NCBI RefSeq assembly: GCF_013408335.1
Contig: NZ_JACBZR010000001.1
Location: 3,821,501-3,885,500, forward strand
Direction: 5' to 3'
DNA from: Nocardioides panzhihuensis
GTDB lineage: Bacteria; Actinomycetota; Actinomycetes; Propionibacteriales; Nocardioidaceae
DNA: 64,000 nt
In this document: positions 1 to 8,090 of the stretch, piece by piece
Numbering within the stretch: position 1 is the stretch's first letter
Layout of the letters: each line of letters opens with the position of its first letter
Program-made: the position numbers and the translations under genes
Notes under the pieces: generated by a model
Told to the model about the DNA's origin: nothing
The model's database searches: none
The model's input: the letters and a program-made list of their open reading frames with translations, nothing else

Positions 1-709
1 GGTCCAGCAGCGCCAGCGGCCCCATCGGGTAGCCGCAGCCCAGCCGCATCGCGGTGTCGATGTCCTCGCGGGTGGCGTAGTGGCCCTCGAACATCGAGAC
101 CGCGTGGTTCAGGTAGCCGAAGAGCAGCGCGTTGGCGATGAACCCGGCCCGGTCGCCGCAGACCACCGGCGACTTGCCGAGCTTGCCGACGACCTCGCGG
201 GCGTCCTCGAGCACGTCGGGCTCGGTGACCACCGTGCGTACGATCTCGACGAACTTCTGCACCGGAGCGGGGTTGAAGAAGTGCACCCCGACGACGCGCC
301 CCGGGTGCTTGGACGCGGCCGAGATCTCGGTCACCGACAGCGACGAGGTGTTCGTCGCCAGGATCGTCTCAGGAGCCACGATGTCGTCGAGGGTGGCCAG
401 GATCGACTTCTTCAGCTCCAGCGACTCCACGACCGCCTCGACCACCATGTCGACGTCCTTGAGCGCCGTCGCGTCGGTGGCGAACGAGATCCGCCCGAGC
501 AGCGCCTCCTGCTCCTCCTGGCTGAGCTTGCCGCGCTTGACCGCGCGCCCCGTCGAGTGGGCCAGGTGCTCCTTGCCGCGCTCGAGCCCCTCCTCGTCCC
601 GCTCCACCCCGACGACGGTGAACCCGTTGCGGGCGAACACCTCCGCGATCCCGGCACCCATGGTGCCCAGGCCGACGATTCCGACTGTCTCGATCGTGCG
701 CTCACTCAT
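1..709 (-). CDS. 3-hydroxyacyl-CoA (3-hydroxybutyryl-CoA) dehydrogenase, N-terminal part
   Basis: This minus-strand gene runs off the left edge of the window; 236 residues are visible. The product is expected to oxidise 3-hydroxyacyl-CoA to 3-ketoacyl-CoA with NAD in beta-oxidation or butyrate metabolism. The Rossmann loop GLGTMG lies at about residues 13-18, the ATNTSS segment at about 118-123, and the catalytic-His motif HFFNPAP at about 143-149. The visible end, CGYPMGPLALLD, lies inside the C-terminal domain. The family is about 285 residues, or longer in two-domain forms, so the full length is unknown. It is a paralogue of the dehydrogenase that ends at 1390, with one convergent gene between them. 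Start chosen at ATG, giving MSERTIETVG. Confidence 0.9.
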   Translation of the reverse strand, partial: MSERTIETVGIVGLGTMGAGIAEVFARNGFTVVGVERDEEGLERGKEHLAHSTGRAVKRGKLSQEEQEALLGRISFATDATALKDVDMVVEAVVESLELKKSILATLDDIVAPETILATNTSSLSVTEISAASKHPGRVVGVHFFNPAPVQKFVEIVRTVVTEPDVLEDAREVVGKLGKSPVVCGDRAGFIANALLFGYLNHAVSMFEGHYATREDIDTAMRLGCGYPMGPLALLD

Positions 710-770
710 GGCCCGCATCCTGCCATGGCGTGATCGGGGGCACGCCGGGATGCCGCTAGATTCCGTCTTC

Positions 771-1262
771 GTGACCGACGAGACCCAGACCAGCGAGCGC
801 ATCGACGCCGAGCGGATCATCCCTGCCTCCCCCACCGCCATCTTCGCCGTCCTCACCGACCCCGACGGCCACGTCGCCATCGATGCCGCCGGCATGCTCC
901 AGTCCGCGGAAGGATCGCCGGCAGCCGCCGTCGGCGACCGCTTCGTCGTCCACATGGACCGCGAGGCCCTCGGCGACTACCCGTTGGGCAAGTACGACGT
1001 CACCGTGATCATCACCGGCCTCGAGCCCGACCGATCGATCGAGTGGACCATCGAGGGCACCATCAAGCCGCCGATCGGCCACCGCTTCGGCTACGAGCTC
1101 GAGCGGCTCGACTCCGGGGACACCCGCGTCACCTCCTATTGCGACTGGTCCACTGCCCTCCCCGAGTGGAAGCCGATCTTCCCGGTCATCGACCAGAAGT
1201 CGATCCGGGCCACCCTGGGCATCCTGGAACGTGCCGTACGCCGCGGCTATCCCCGACCCTGA
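771..1262 (+). CDS. SRPBCC (START-like) family protein
   Basis: The predicted protein has 163 residues and the look of a polyketide-cyclase/SRPBCC ligand-binding fold: an N-terminal strand with IPASPTAIFAVLTDPDGH, a central beta sheet, and a long C-terminal helix beginning near QKSIRATLGILERAV. Proteins of this family bind hydrophobic ligands or act as cyclases or hydrolases; nothing here fixes the substrate. The GTG start was chosen because a TAGATT box lies 8 bases upstream, suggesting a leaderless or near-leaderless transcript. An ATG 21 bases upstream is an alternative. The gene sits between two dehydrogenase paralogues and ends at a phased repeat array shared with the convergent dehydrogenase gene. 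Confidence 0.75.
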   Translation: MTDETQTSERIDAERIIPASPTAIFAVLTDPDGHVAIDAAGMLQSAEGSPAAAVGDRFVVHMDREALGDYPLGKYDVTVIITGLEPDRSIEWTIEGTIKPPIGHRFGYELERLDSGDTRVTSYCDWSTALPEWKPIFPVIDQKSIRATLGILERAVRRGYPRP

Positions 1263-1265
1263 ATC

Positions 1266-1379
1266 GCCGAAGCGTCACTCCCGCTGGCCGAGGCGTCACT
1301 CGCCCGAATCGAGACGGCACCGAAGTGCCGTCTCGATTCGCGTAAGTGACGTCTCGGCCGGCGTGGGTGACGCCTCGGC
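1266..1379. repeat. 21-bp-phased inverted repeat array, locus 1
   Basis: Six 13-bp units fill the junction between two convergent genes. Forward units gccgaagcgtcac (1266), gccgaggcgtcac (1287) and atcgagacggcac (1308) are followed by a 4-base loop (cgaa) and the inverted units gtgccgtctcgat (1325), gtgacgtctcggc (1346) and gtgacgcctcggc (1367). Every step within an arm is 21 bp. The centre forms a perfect 16-bp hairpin (1305-1320 with 1325-1340). Related arrays lie at 31337, 40915 and 57308. Function unknown; a bidirectional terminator or a protein-bound element are both possible. Confidence 0.85.
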
Positions 1380-1389
1380 AGGGGCGGGA

Positions 1390-2556
1390 TCAGTAGGTGT
1401 GGAAGCCCTCGCCGGTCTTGCGGCCGAGCTTGCCTTCCCGGACCTTCTCGACCAGGAGAGCGGCGGGCTCGAAGCCGGGCTCGCCGAACTCGTTGCGGAG
1501 CTCGGTCTGGATGGCCAGGGAGACGTCGTTGCCGACGACGTCGAGGAGCTCGAAGGGGCCCATCGGGAAGGCTGCGGTCTCCTTGACCGCGGTGTCGATC
1601 TCAGCCATCGCGACGCCCGACTCGTGCAGCTTGACGGCATCGTTGAGGTAGGGGAACAGCAGCGCGTTGACGATGAAGCCGGACCGGTCGCCGCAGGAGA
1701 CCGGGACCTTCTTGACGGCCGCGGACAGGGCGCGCACGGTCTCGTCGACCTCGGGCGAGGTGAGCTCGGTGGTGACCACCTCGACGAGCTTCATGACCGG
1801 CGCGGGGTTGAAGAAGTGCATACCGATGACGTCACCGGGGCGCCCGGTGACCTTGGCGAGCTCGATGATCGGCATCGAGCTGGTCGTCGTGGCCAGGATG
1901 GCGCCGGCCTTGGCGATCCGGTCGAGATCCTTGAAGAGCTCCGTCTTGACCTCCAGGTCCTCGGCGATGCCCTCGACGATCAGGTCGGCCTCGCCGAGGT
2001 CCTCGCGCGAGGTGCTGCCGGTGAGGCGACCGAGCACCGCGGCCTTGGTCTCCTCGTCCGAGCGGCCCTTCGCGATGGCTTTGTCGAGCGCCTTGGTGAT
2101 ACCGGCGACGACCGCGTCGAGCTTCTCCTGGGAGCGGCCGACGAAGACGACGTCGTACCCGGCCTGGGCGAAGACCTGGACGATGCCCGAAGCCATCGTG
2201 CCGGTGCCGACCACGCCGATCTTCTCGATCGTGCGGCGCAGCTCCGGGGCGCGTAGGTGGTCCCCGGCCACCGCGGCGAACGTCCCGGTCTCGCCGGCGA
2301 TCTTGGTGAGCAGGTCGGCGGGCTTGTGCAGGTTGTCGCCGGTCTCCTCGAAGCGGGCGAGCAGCGCGTCGCGTACGGCGGAGGCGCCGATCTCGTCGAC
2401 CGTGGCCAGCGGTCCCTGGGGGTAGCCGCAGCCGAAGCACATGGCGTTGTCGATGTCCGTGGCGGTGGCGTAGCCCGACTCGAGCATGCGGATGGCGTGG
2501 TTGAGATAGGGCAGCACGAGCACGTCGTGGATGGAACCCTGGGTCGAAACCGTCAT
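1390..2556 (-). CDS. 3-hydroxyacyl-CoA dehydrogenase with extra N-terminal C-domain fragment
   Basis: The predicted protein has 388 residues. Residues 103-388 form a complete 3-hydroxyacyl-CoA dehydrogenase: GTGTMASG at 117-124 binds NAD, and the HFFNPAP and CGDRSGFIVN motifs follow. Residues 10-85 (VLVLPYLNHAIRMLESGY... CGYPQGPLATVDE) match the second, C-terminal domain of the same family, so the order is C-N-C. This looks like a two-module enzyme that has lost its first Rossmann domain, or a deliberate fusion. The ATG at 2556 is the first in-frame ATG that keeps this fragment; no clear ribosome site precedes it. The gene is divergent from nucS and convergent with the SRPBCC gene. Likely role: fatty-acid or 3-hydroxybutyrate metabolism. 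Confidence 0.88.
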   Translation of the reverse strand: MTVSTQGSIHDVLVLPYLNHAIRMLESGYATATDIDNAMCFGCGYPQGPLATVDEIGASAVRDALLARFEETGDNLHKPADLLTKIAGETGTFAAVAGDHLRAPELRRTIEKIGVVGTGTMASGIVQVFAQAGYDVVFVGRSQEKLDAVVAGITKALDKAIAKGRSDEETKAAVLGRLTGSTSREDLGEADLIVEGIAEDLEVKTELFKDLDRIAKAGAILATTTSSMPIIELAKVTGRPGDVIGMHFFNPAPVMKLVEVVTTELTSPEVDETVRALSAAVKKVPVSCGDRSGFIVNALLFPYLNDAVKLHESGVAMAEIDTAVKETAAFPMGPFELLDVVGNDVSLAIQTELRNEFGEPGFEPAALLVEKVREGKLGRKTGEGFHTY

Positions 2557-2632
2557 GCGAAGGAAGACTGCCAAATTTATTACCCATGAGTAACCCCCGG
2601 TGGCGTGACGCTGCTCACACAAGGCGATGCGA

Positions 2633-2638
2633 TACGTT
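2633..2638 (+). promoter_or_regulatory. -10-like box TACGTT of nucS
   Basis: TACGTT lies exactly 6 bases before the GTG start of nucS and there is no Shine-Dalgarno sequence, so the mRNA probably starts at the start codon. The same geometry recurs in this window before the genes starting at 7429, 10705, 17126, 38530, 47669 and 60052. Confidence 0.5.
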
Positions 2639-2644
2639 CTCCCG

Positions 2645-3319
2645 GTGAGACTCGTCGTTGCCACCTGCCAGGTCGACTACGCGGGGCGGCTCACCGCCCA
2701 CCTCCCGATGGCCACCAGGGTGTTGATGCTCAAGGCCGACGGATCGGTGCTGGTCCACTCCGACGGGGGCTCCTACAAGCCCCTCAACTGGATGTCGCCG
2801 CCCTGCACCCTCTCGGAGGGCAAGGCCGACGACGGCCGCATCGAATGGACGGTGACCTCCAAGACGGACGACACCCTGCGCATCCTGATCGACGAGATCC
2901 ACCACGAGACGTCCCACGACCTCGGCATCGACCCCGGCCTGCAGAAGGACGGCGTCGAGAAGCACCTTCAAGAGCTCCTCGCCGACCACCCGTCGACTCT
3001 GGGCGAGGGCTTGATCCTCGTCCGCCGCGAGTACCCCACCCCGATCGGGCCTGTCGACCTGATGTGCCGCGACGCCGATGGGAAGTCGGTCGCCGTGGAG
3101 ATCAAGCGGCGCGGCGAGATCGACGGCGTCGAGCAGCTGACCCGCTACCTGGAGCTGCTCAACCGGGACCCGCTGCTGGCCCCGGTGCGAGGCATCTTCG
3201 CAGCCCAGGCGATCAAACCGCAGGCGCGCGTGCTCGCCGAGGACCGCGGCATCACCTGCGCTGTCGTCGACTACAACGCGCTCCGCGGCCTCGACGACCC
3301 GACCGAGAGACTCTTCTGA
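2645..3319 (+). CDS. nucS: Endonuclease NucS (non-canonical mismatch repair)
   Basis: NucS is the mismatch-specific endonuclease that replaces MutS/MutL in most actinobacteria; it cuts both strands at G-T, G-G and T-T mismatches. The 224-residue product matches the family end to end. The N-terminal DNA-binding and dimerisation half carries PLNWMSPP near residue 46, and the C-terminal RecB-like nuclease half carries D138 (GPVDL), E152 and K154 (VEIKRR), and Q164/Y168 (EQLTRYLE). It ends in DPTERLF, which resembles the sliding-clamp-binding tail. The GTG start gives the normal N-terminus ([12 protein letters not shown]) and sits 6 bases after a -10-like box; a start further upstream would add residues absent from the family. 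Confidence 0.95.
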   Translation: MRLVVATCQVDYAGRLTAHLPMATRVLMLKADGSVLVHSDGGSYKPLNWMSPPCTLSEGKADDGRIEWTVTSKTDDTLRILIDEIHHETSHDLGIDPGLQKDGVEKHLQELLADHPSTLGEGLILVRREYPTPIGPVDLMCRDADGKSVAVEIKRRGEIDGVEQLTRYLELLNRDPLLAPVRGIFAAQAIKPQARVLAEDRGITCAVVDYNALRGLDDPTERLF

Positions 3320-3408
3320 GCAACAGTTGGTGCACGTCCAGGCAAGTTCACGTCGAGGACACATGATTCCCCACGTTTCGCGTGAAATAGCGTGACAAGA
3401 TTCACACC

Positions 3409-3657
3409 ATGTCCATCAATTACTCGGGGCATGGCGTTGGGGGCCGCCTGTCCGTGAGCGACGTGGAGGCGATCATGATCGATCTCCTGACCATGCAGCA
3501 GATGCACACGGCAGAGTTCCATGCGATCAAGGCGCGGGCGGAGCGCACCGATGCCTCGCTGGACAACATCAACGCACGCCTGGACAGCATGGAGCGTCGC
3601 CTCGACGACCTGCTGATCTCGATGAGCCAGCTGCTCAACTGGATCAACCCACGCTGA
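3409..3657 (+). CDS. Small predicted coiled-coil protein
   Basis: An 82-residue protein whose second half is a long charged helix with heptad-like spacing (SLDNINARLDSMERRLDDLL), typical of a short coiled coil. It has no signal peptide, membrane segment or catalytic motif, and I do not recognise the family. The ATG follows a weak purine stretch. The gene is read in the same direction as nucS after a 90-base gap and ends just before a perfect 14-bp hairpin. The overlapping minus-strand frame is low-quality Ser/Arg-rich sequence, so this strand is preferred. Confidence 0.6.
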   Translation: MSINYSGHGVGGRLSVSDVEAIMIDLLTMQQMHTAEFHAIKARAERTDASLDNINARLDSMERRLDDLLISMSQLLNWINPR

Positions 3658-3667
3658 TCCGTCGGAG

Positions 3668-3700
3668 TCGGCTCATCCTGACGCCATCAGGATGAGCCGA
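3668..3700. terminator. Bidirectional hairpin terminator
   Basis: A perfect 14-bp inverted repeat (tcggctcatcctga, loop cgcca, tcaggatgagccga) lies between the 3' ends of two convergent genes, 10 bases after one stop codon and 7 bases before the other. It has no long T tract, as is usual in actinobacteria. Confidence 0.8.
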
Positions 3701-3707
3701 CCGCCGC

Positions 3708-5543
3708 TCAGGAGTTGACGGTGATCGGCTCGCCACCCGAGACCAGGCGCCAGTCGACCGAGGCGAAGGCCGCGGGGTCGATGACCTGGTTGGCGGTGAC
3801 CCAGTCGATGAGAAGCTGACGGATCTCGACCTGCTGGTTGTAGACCACGGTGGCGTCGGTGACGTGCGGGAAACCCCCGCCGCCGGACTGGCGGTAGTTG
3901 TTGACCGCGAGCACGAACTCCTGGGCGTCGGTGACTGCGACGCCGCCGTAGGCGAGGTCGGTGATCCGCGAGCCGACCGGCATCGAGATGTCGATGTCGT
4001 AGGTCAGCGCCGCGTCCAGCCCGGCGATGGTGTCGAAGTTGTAGTCGGGCGTGCCGTTGGGTGCGGTGTCGGTCGGCGCGTTGGTCACATCCGCGATCGG
4101 GAACGGGCCGGTGCCGCTGACCTGCTTGAAGTAGCGCGCGGTGAACTCGAGATACTCCTTGAGCTGGGCGCCGGTGATGCGCACCGCCATCAGGGTGTTG
4201 TCGTAGATGTAGAGACCGGCCACGTCGCGTACGGTCACCTCGCCCGCGGGGAAGGCCGCGGCGCGGCTGAACGGGGCCGCGATCGAGAGCACCGGCAGAG
4301 CCGCGTCGTCCCCGGTCAACGCCGTCTTGACCGCGTCGGCCTGGACGAAGCTCACGAAGTCGATGATGGGTACGTCCTCGACGACCGCCCGCGCCGCCAG
4401 CATCTCCACGGCCGAGCTGCCGACGACGGAGTTGACGTAGGAGACCACGACGTCGTGCTGCTCCTGCACCGCGGCCGAGACGTCCGGGTCGGCGTCGACG
4501 GTGTTGGAGTTGAGCGTCTGCGAGGTCGCCGAATGCAGGACCCAGCGCGGCCGGCCGTGACCCTTCTCGCGGCGTACGACCAGGTCCATCACCGAGACAC
4601 GCATGCCCCAGTAGAGCGGCTCGGTGAGCAGCACCTGCCTGCCGGTCTCGGTGTTGGTGACGAAGCGCTCGGTGATCTCCCGGTGGGCGTGGCCGACCAG
4701 GATCGCGTCGACGTCCGGCACCTGCTCGGCGACCAGGGTGGCAGCGTTCTCCGGGGGCAGCTCGTCGCCGTAGGAGCTGGAGGTGTCGGCGCCGGAGTGG
4801 GCACTGATGATGACCAGGTCGCAGCCGGCCTTCTTGAGCTCGGGGACGTAGATCTTGGCCTGCTCGACCAGGCCCGGGAACTCCATCTTGCCCTCGACGA
4901 TAGCCTTGTCCCAGATCGCGATGCCCGGGTTGGTCAGACCGAGCACACCGACCCGCAGGCGCCGGCCGCGGCCGAGGTCGTAGTCCTTGATGATGTAGGG
5001 CGGGAACACCGGCAGCTTGGTCGTCGGGTCGACGGCGTTGGCGCCGAGCATCGGGAAGTTCACCTGCTCCTCGAACTTCCGGATCGTGTCGATGCCGTAG
5101 TTGAACTCGTGGTTTCCGAGCGCGGCGGCGTCGTAGCCGACCAGGTTCATCGCCCGCGCCATCGGGTGGACCGCGCCCTTGGTGATCGGGTCGATCCGCG
5201 CGTAGTAGTAGGCCAGCGGGGTGCCCTGGATGGTGTCGCCGGCGTCGATCGTCAGGATCGGCTCGCCGCGGCGCTCCTCACGGACGGCGTCGATCAGCGT
5301 CTTGACCTTGGCGACGCCGATCTCGTTGCCGGCGCTGTTGGAGAACGCGGCGTTTTTGTAGTAGTCCCAGTTGAAGACGTTGCCGTGCAGGTCGGTGGTG
5401 CCGAGCACGGTCAGCCGGACGGTGTCGGACTTGCCCACGCTGCTCGCACCATGGGCAGGGGTGGCGGCGTAGCCGGCCGCACTCAGCGCCGCAGCGCCTG
5501 TGACGGCACCGGACAGGACAGAGCGACGGGTGGCGAGAGGCAT
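3708..5543 (-). CDS. Secreted 5'-nucleotidase / 2',3'-cyclic phosphodiesterase family metallophosphatase
   Basis: The 611-residue product should dephosphorylate nucleotides outside the membrane. The N-terminus carries a Tat signal (TRRSVLSG then a hydrophobic stretch and an Ala-rich cleavage region, TPAHGA). The two-metal phosphoesterase domain shows TDLHGN, GDTIQG, GNHEFNYG, SAHSGAD and VGHAHRE in order. The C-terminal nucleotide-binding domain has the RQSGGGGFPH loop. The ATG was chosen because AAGGA lies about 8 bases upstream; longer versions lack a ribosome site. The UshA-like family is normally 500-700 residues, so this is complete. The exact substrate cannot be read. The gene converges on the small coiled-coil gene. 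Confidence 0.92.
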   Translation of the reverse strand: MPLATRRSVLSGAVTGAAALSAAGYAATPAHGASSVGKSDTVRLTVLGTTDLHGNVFNWDYYKNAAFSNSAGNEIGVAKVKTLIDAVREERRGEPILTIDAGDTIQGTPLAYYYARIDPITKGAVHPMARAMNLVGYDAAALGNHEFNYGIDTIRKFEEQVNFPMLGANAVDPTTKLPVFPPYIIKDYDLGRGRRLRVGVLGLTNPGIAIWDKAIVEGKMEFPGLVEQAKIYVPELKKAGCDLVIISAHSGADTSSSYGDELPPENAATLVAEQVPDVDAILVGHAHREITERFVTNTETGRQVLLTEPLYWGMRVSVMDLVVRREKGHGRPRWVLHSATSQTLNSNTVDADPDVSAAVQEQHDVVVSYVNSVVGSSAVEMLAARAVVEDVPIIDFVSFVQADAVKTALTGDDAALPVLSIAAPFSRAAAFPAGEVTVRDVAGLYIYDNTLMAVRITGAQLKEYLEFTARYFKQVSGTGPFPIADVTNAPTDTAPNGTPDYNFDTIAGLDAALTYDIDISMPVGSRITDLAYGGVAVTDAQEFVLAVNNYRQSGGGGFPHVTDATVVYNQQVEIRQLLIDWVTANQVIDPAAFASVDWRLVSGGEPITVNS

Positions 5544-5642
5544 CGGTAACGTCCTTGCACGAGTAGGTAAAACCTTGCAAGGCAATTCCTACCACCTCGG
5601 GTGCAACTTGGCGGCGGCTTTTCCCGGTAAAGGGATTCGGTC

Positions 5643-5819
5643 CTAGGCCGCGAGGTGCTTCTTCTTGACGGGCTTGCCGTCGAGGGTCACCAGGCGTCGC
5701 TTCTTGACCGTCATCCCCTCGGGCAGAGTGCCTTCCTTGAGCATGCGGATCGGGCACCGCTTGCAGCGCGACTTCGACACGCAGCACTCCGTCTTGGGAG
5801 GCTTCCTCTTCTTGCCCAC
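5643..5819 (-). CDS. Cys/Lys-rich 58-residue protein
   Basis: A short minus-strand frame encodes a strongly basic 58-residue protein with four cysteines arranged as CC-x5-C-x2-C (CCVSKSRCKRCPIRMLKEG) and a lysine-rich tail (VKKKHLAA). The spacing suggests a small metal site, and the basic surface suggests nucleic-acid contact. I recall similar short proteins from other actinobacteria but can name no function. The GTG start is the only reasonable one; no strong ribosome site precedes it. The gene lies between two secreted-enzyme genes on the same strand, 23 bases after the glycosidase stop codon, so it may be co-transcribed with that gene. Confidence 0.7.
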   Translation of the reverse strand: MGKKRKPPKTECCVSKSRCKRCPIRMLKEGTLPEGMTVKKRRLVTLDGKPVKKKHLAA

Positions 5820-5851
5820 GCTCGAAGGGTAACAGCAGAGTTAGGTGAGCC

Positions 5852-7429
5852 TTACTCTGTCGGCACCGCCACGATGAAGTCCCCGTCGGCTCGCTCGCCG
5901 GCGGCGTCGGAGGTGCGGTTGAGCAGGGTGCCACCGCTCGCCATGGCAGTCGAGCCGCCACCGTCGAGGTTCATCGCATCCTCCGCGCCCAGGCTCTTCA
6001 TCAGGTCGGCCTCCTCCTCGAGCGTGAGGCCTTCGGAGACACCGGGCTGGCGACCGTCGACGGTCACGAGCAGGAGCCGGCCGCGGCGGTCGATGCCCGC
6101 CATCGTGCGTGGCTGCCGCGTCTCGGCCCACGCGTAGTTGAACGACAGGTCGGCCGGGTCGATGACGCCCTCGGCGGCAGCGTCGATGTCGGTGCGGCCG
6201 TCGGTGACCAGGTTGGGCGCGGCGCTCACGATCGAGGTGTCCGGTGTCAGCGGTACGCGCCGGCCGTCCGCGTCGCGGACCGACTCGGCCACGCGCAGCG
6301 AGCGCCCGACACGAGCATGAGCGGCGAGCCACTCACCGGCAGCGCCGATGCCTTGGACGACGCTGCCACCGTCGGGCACCGTGCCTCCCCGTGGGCCTAC
6401 TGCGATGACGACGTCGGCGGCGTCGAGCGTGACCTGGGTGCCCTCGCCGGTCGGCAGCTCGGCACCGAGCCGGGGCGTGAAGAGGACGATCTCCGAGTCG
6501 GTCCGGCAGGTCACGTCCTGGCGAGGCTCGATGACGGGCACGGCCCCTGGACGGCCGCAGTTGCGGATCACTCCGGGCTTGCGGTTGATCCCGTTGACCG
6601 AACGTACCGATCGACCGCTGCGCACGTCGACCTTCGCCGTCAGGCGAGTGATCCGCGCGGGCCCGTCGCCGAGCACGATGCCGGTCCGCGAGCCGGCGTC
6701 CATCGCCTCGAGCCGTCCGTCGTAGGCCGCGATCCCTGCCGGAGCACCTTGGTAGCCGTCCGCGTCCGCGGTGATGAAGAACCCGCCGTTGACCGCCACC
6801 GTCGCACCCAGCTCCCCGCTCACGTCCGACAGCCTCTGGCGCTGAGCGACCACACCGTGGTGGGTGCCGTAGACCTCGCCGTCAAAGGAACGCTGGTCGA
6901 TCACCGCGACGTGGAACTGCTCGGCATCGGCCGGGGTGTCGACGTCGTAGCCGGTCCAGGAGGCGACCGCGGTGGTGAAGCCGTGCGCCTTGAGCGCCGT
7001 CACCGCCGCCCCCGCCTCAGCCTGCGTTGCGTACTCCCCGGTCCGCACACGCACGCCCTGCAGCCCGCTGGGGGTGTCGGAGTAGTCCGGCCAGGCGATG
7101 TCGTCGAGCCGCGGCTCGTAGCCCGCCGCACGCAGCCGGTCCGCGGTCTCCTGCGCCCACGCGCGCGGCCCCACGCCGGCACCGGCGGGGCGACCGGTGA
7201 TCGAGCTGGTCACCGGGTGCTGGACCGTGACCGTCCAGAAGGGCGTGCTGTCGGCGTCCTCGAGCACACCCGTACGCAGCGTCACCCCGTCCGCGAGAGA
7301 CGTCGAGGACCATCGGATCTGGTCGGTCCAGGCGTCGGCGGGCACCTCAGCGCGTGCGATCCCGGGGACGACGGCGACGACGGCGGCCAGCGCGACACCG
7401 CTGGCTAGAAGGTGAGCAGGCTTCGGCAT
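5852..7429 (-). CDS. Secreted phosphodiester glycosidase (NAGPA domain) with SPOR-like region
   Basis: The 525-residue product starts with a Sec signal peptide (MPKPAHLL, an Ala/Val-rich core, cleavage after GIARA). A SPOR-like segment follows at about residues 85-165, typical of peptidoglycan association. The rest is a phosphodiester glycosidase (NAGPA/DUF2233) domain with its hallmark AVNGGFF and NLDGGGSTAM motifs. Enzymes of this family remove sugars linked through phosphodiesters; the substrate here is unknown but cell-wall or teichoic-acid glycan is plausible. The ATG is preceded at 6 bases by TAGTCT, so translation is probably leaderless. The gene lies upstream of the Cys-rich small protein and the secreted nucleotidase. 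Confidence 0.87.
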   Translation of the reverse strand: MPKPAHLLASGVALAAVVAVVPGIARAEVPADAWTDQIRWSSTSLADGVTLRTGVLEDADSTPFWTVTVQHPVTSSITGRPAGAGVGPRAWAQETADRLRAAGYEPRLDDIAWPDYSDTPSGLQGVRVRTGEYATQAEAGAAVTALKAHGFTTAVASWTGYDVDTPADAEQFHVAVIDQRSFDGEVYGTHHGVVAQRQRLSDVSGELGATVAVNGGFFITADADGYQGAPAGIAAYDGRLEAMDAGSRTGIVLGDGPARITRLTAKVDVRSGRSVRSVNGINRKPGVIRNCGRPGAVPVIEPRQDVTCRTDSEIVLFTPRLGAELPTGEGTQVTLDAADVVIAVGPRGGTVPDGGSVVQGIGAAGEWLAAHARVGRSLRVAESVRDADGRRVPLTPDTSIVSAAPNLVTDGRTDIDAAAEGVIDPADLSFNYAWAETRQPRTMAGIDRRGRLLLVTVDGRQPGVSEGLTLEEEADLMKSLGAEDAMNLDGGGSTAMASGGTLLNRTSDAAGERADGDFIVAVPTE

Positions 7430-7435
7430 GGGCGT

Positions 7436-7441
7436 GAGACT
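7436..7441 (-). promoter_or_regulatory. -10-like box TAGTCT of the glycosidase gene
   Basis: Read on the minus strand, TAGTCT is separated by exactly 6 bases from the ATG of the NAGPA-domain gene, with no ribosome site between them. This fits a leaderless mRNA. Confidence 0.45.
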
Positions 7442-7544
7442 AGGAGCATCCGCTGAACCGGCGTTGAACGCCGTACGTCGATGCCGCGTCCGTCGCCCGG
7501 AGACGAGTGTTGCCACCCGCATGCGCGGTAGCGATCTGGGCCGG

Positions 7545-7970
7545 TCACCGAGCGAGGCGGCGAGCCAGCACCGGGATGACGATGGCCGCCGCGACGACGT
7601 GCAGGAGCATCAGCACGATCGCACTGGCAGCATCGAAGCCGAAGGTGACGTCGGGGACGAGCGAGACGACGGTGAGCACGACGGTGGTGACCACGAACGT
7701 ACGCCGCGGCCGGCGGGCCACCCGGGCCATCACCGCAGCCATTGCGACCCCGATGAGCGAGAAGACGGCGGTCAGCTGGGCGAAGCCGAGGATCGGGATC
7801 GGGCTTCCGTCGGTCTCGAAGCTCACTCCGGCCGCCGAGGAGACCGCCGCGAGAGCGGTGACGACTGCGCTCGCGGCAACCGTGGCACCGAGGCCATGGA
7901 GCCAGAGAGTCTTGCGAGCGACGCGCACGGAGGGGGTGGTGACCTGCTGGGCGGTGGTGATGGTGGACAT
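7545..7970 (-). CDS. Four-helix membrane protein (DUF6069-like)
   Basis: The 141-residue product has four hydrophobic segments at about residues 25-48, 60-82, 92-110 and 115-136, with short charged loops and a basic RRPRR turn between helices two and three. The layout fits the DUF6069 family of actinobacterial membrane proteins, for which no function is known. The ATG is preceded by GGGAG at a normal distance. It is downstream of meaA on the same strand but separated from it by a strong hairpin, so it probably has its own promoter. Confidence 0.72.
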   Translation of the reverse strand: MSTITTAQQVTTPSVRVARKTLWLHGLGATVAASAVVTALAAVSSAAGVSFETDGSPIPILGFAQLTAVFSLIGVAMAAVMARVARRPRRTFVVTTVVLTVVSLVPDVTFGFDAASAIVLMLLHVVAAAIVIPVLARRLAR

Positions 7971-8041
7971 CTCGATCTCCCGTTACGTGGCGGGAGGCGC
8001 CGTTCGCCTCCCTCTGCCCATTCCACGAACGGGAGCGCGTC

Positions 8042-8085
8042 GGATCGACACATCTCCCGAGAATTTCCGGGAGACGTGTCGATCC
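8042..8085 (-). terminator. Hairpin terminator downstream of meaA
   Basis: An 18-bp inverted repeat with one mismatch (ggatcgacacatctcccg, 8-base loop, cgggagacgtgtcgatcc) begins 5 bases after the meaA stop codon. Confidence 0.8.
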
Positions 8086-8090
8086 TCGGC

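Noticed and set aside
2557..2664. A longer version of the second dehydrogenase starting at 2664
   Set aside because: The added residues are unlike the family and reach past the divergent nucS start region; the ATG at 2556 is more sensible.
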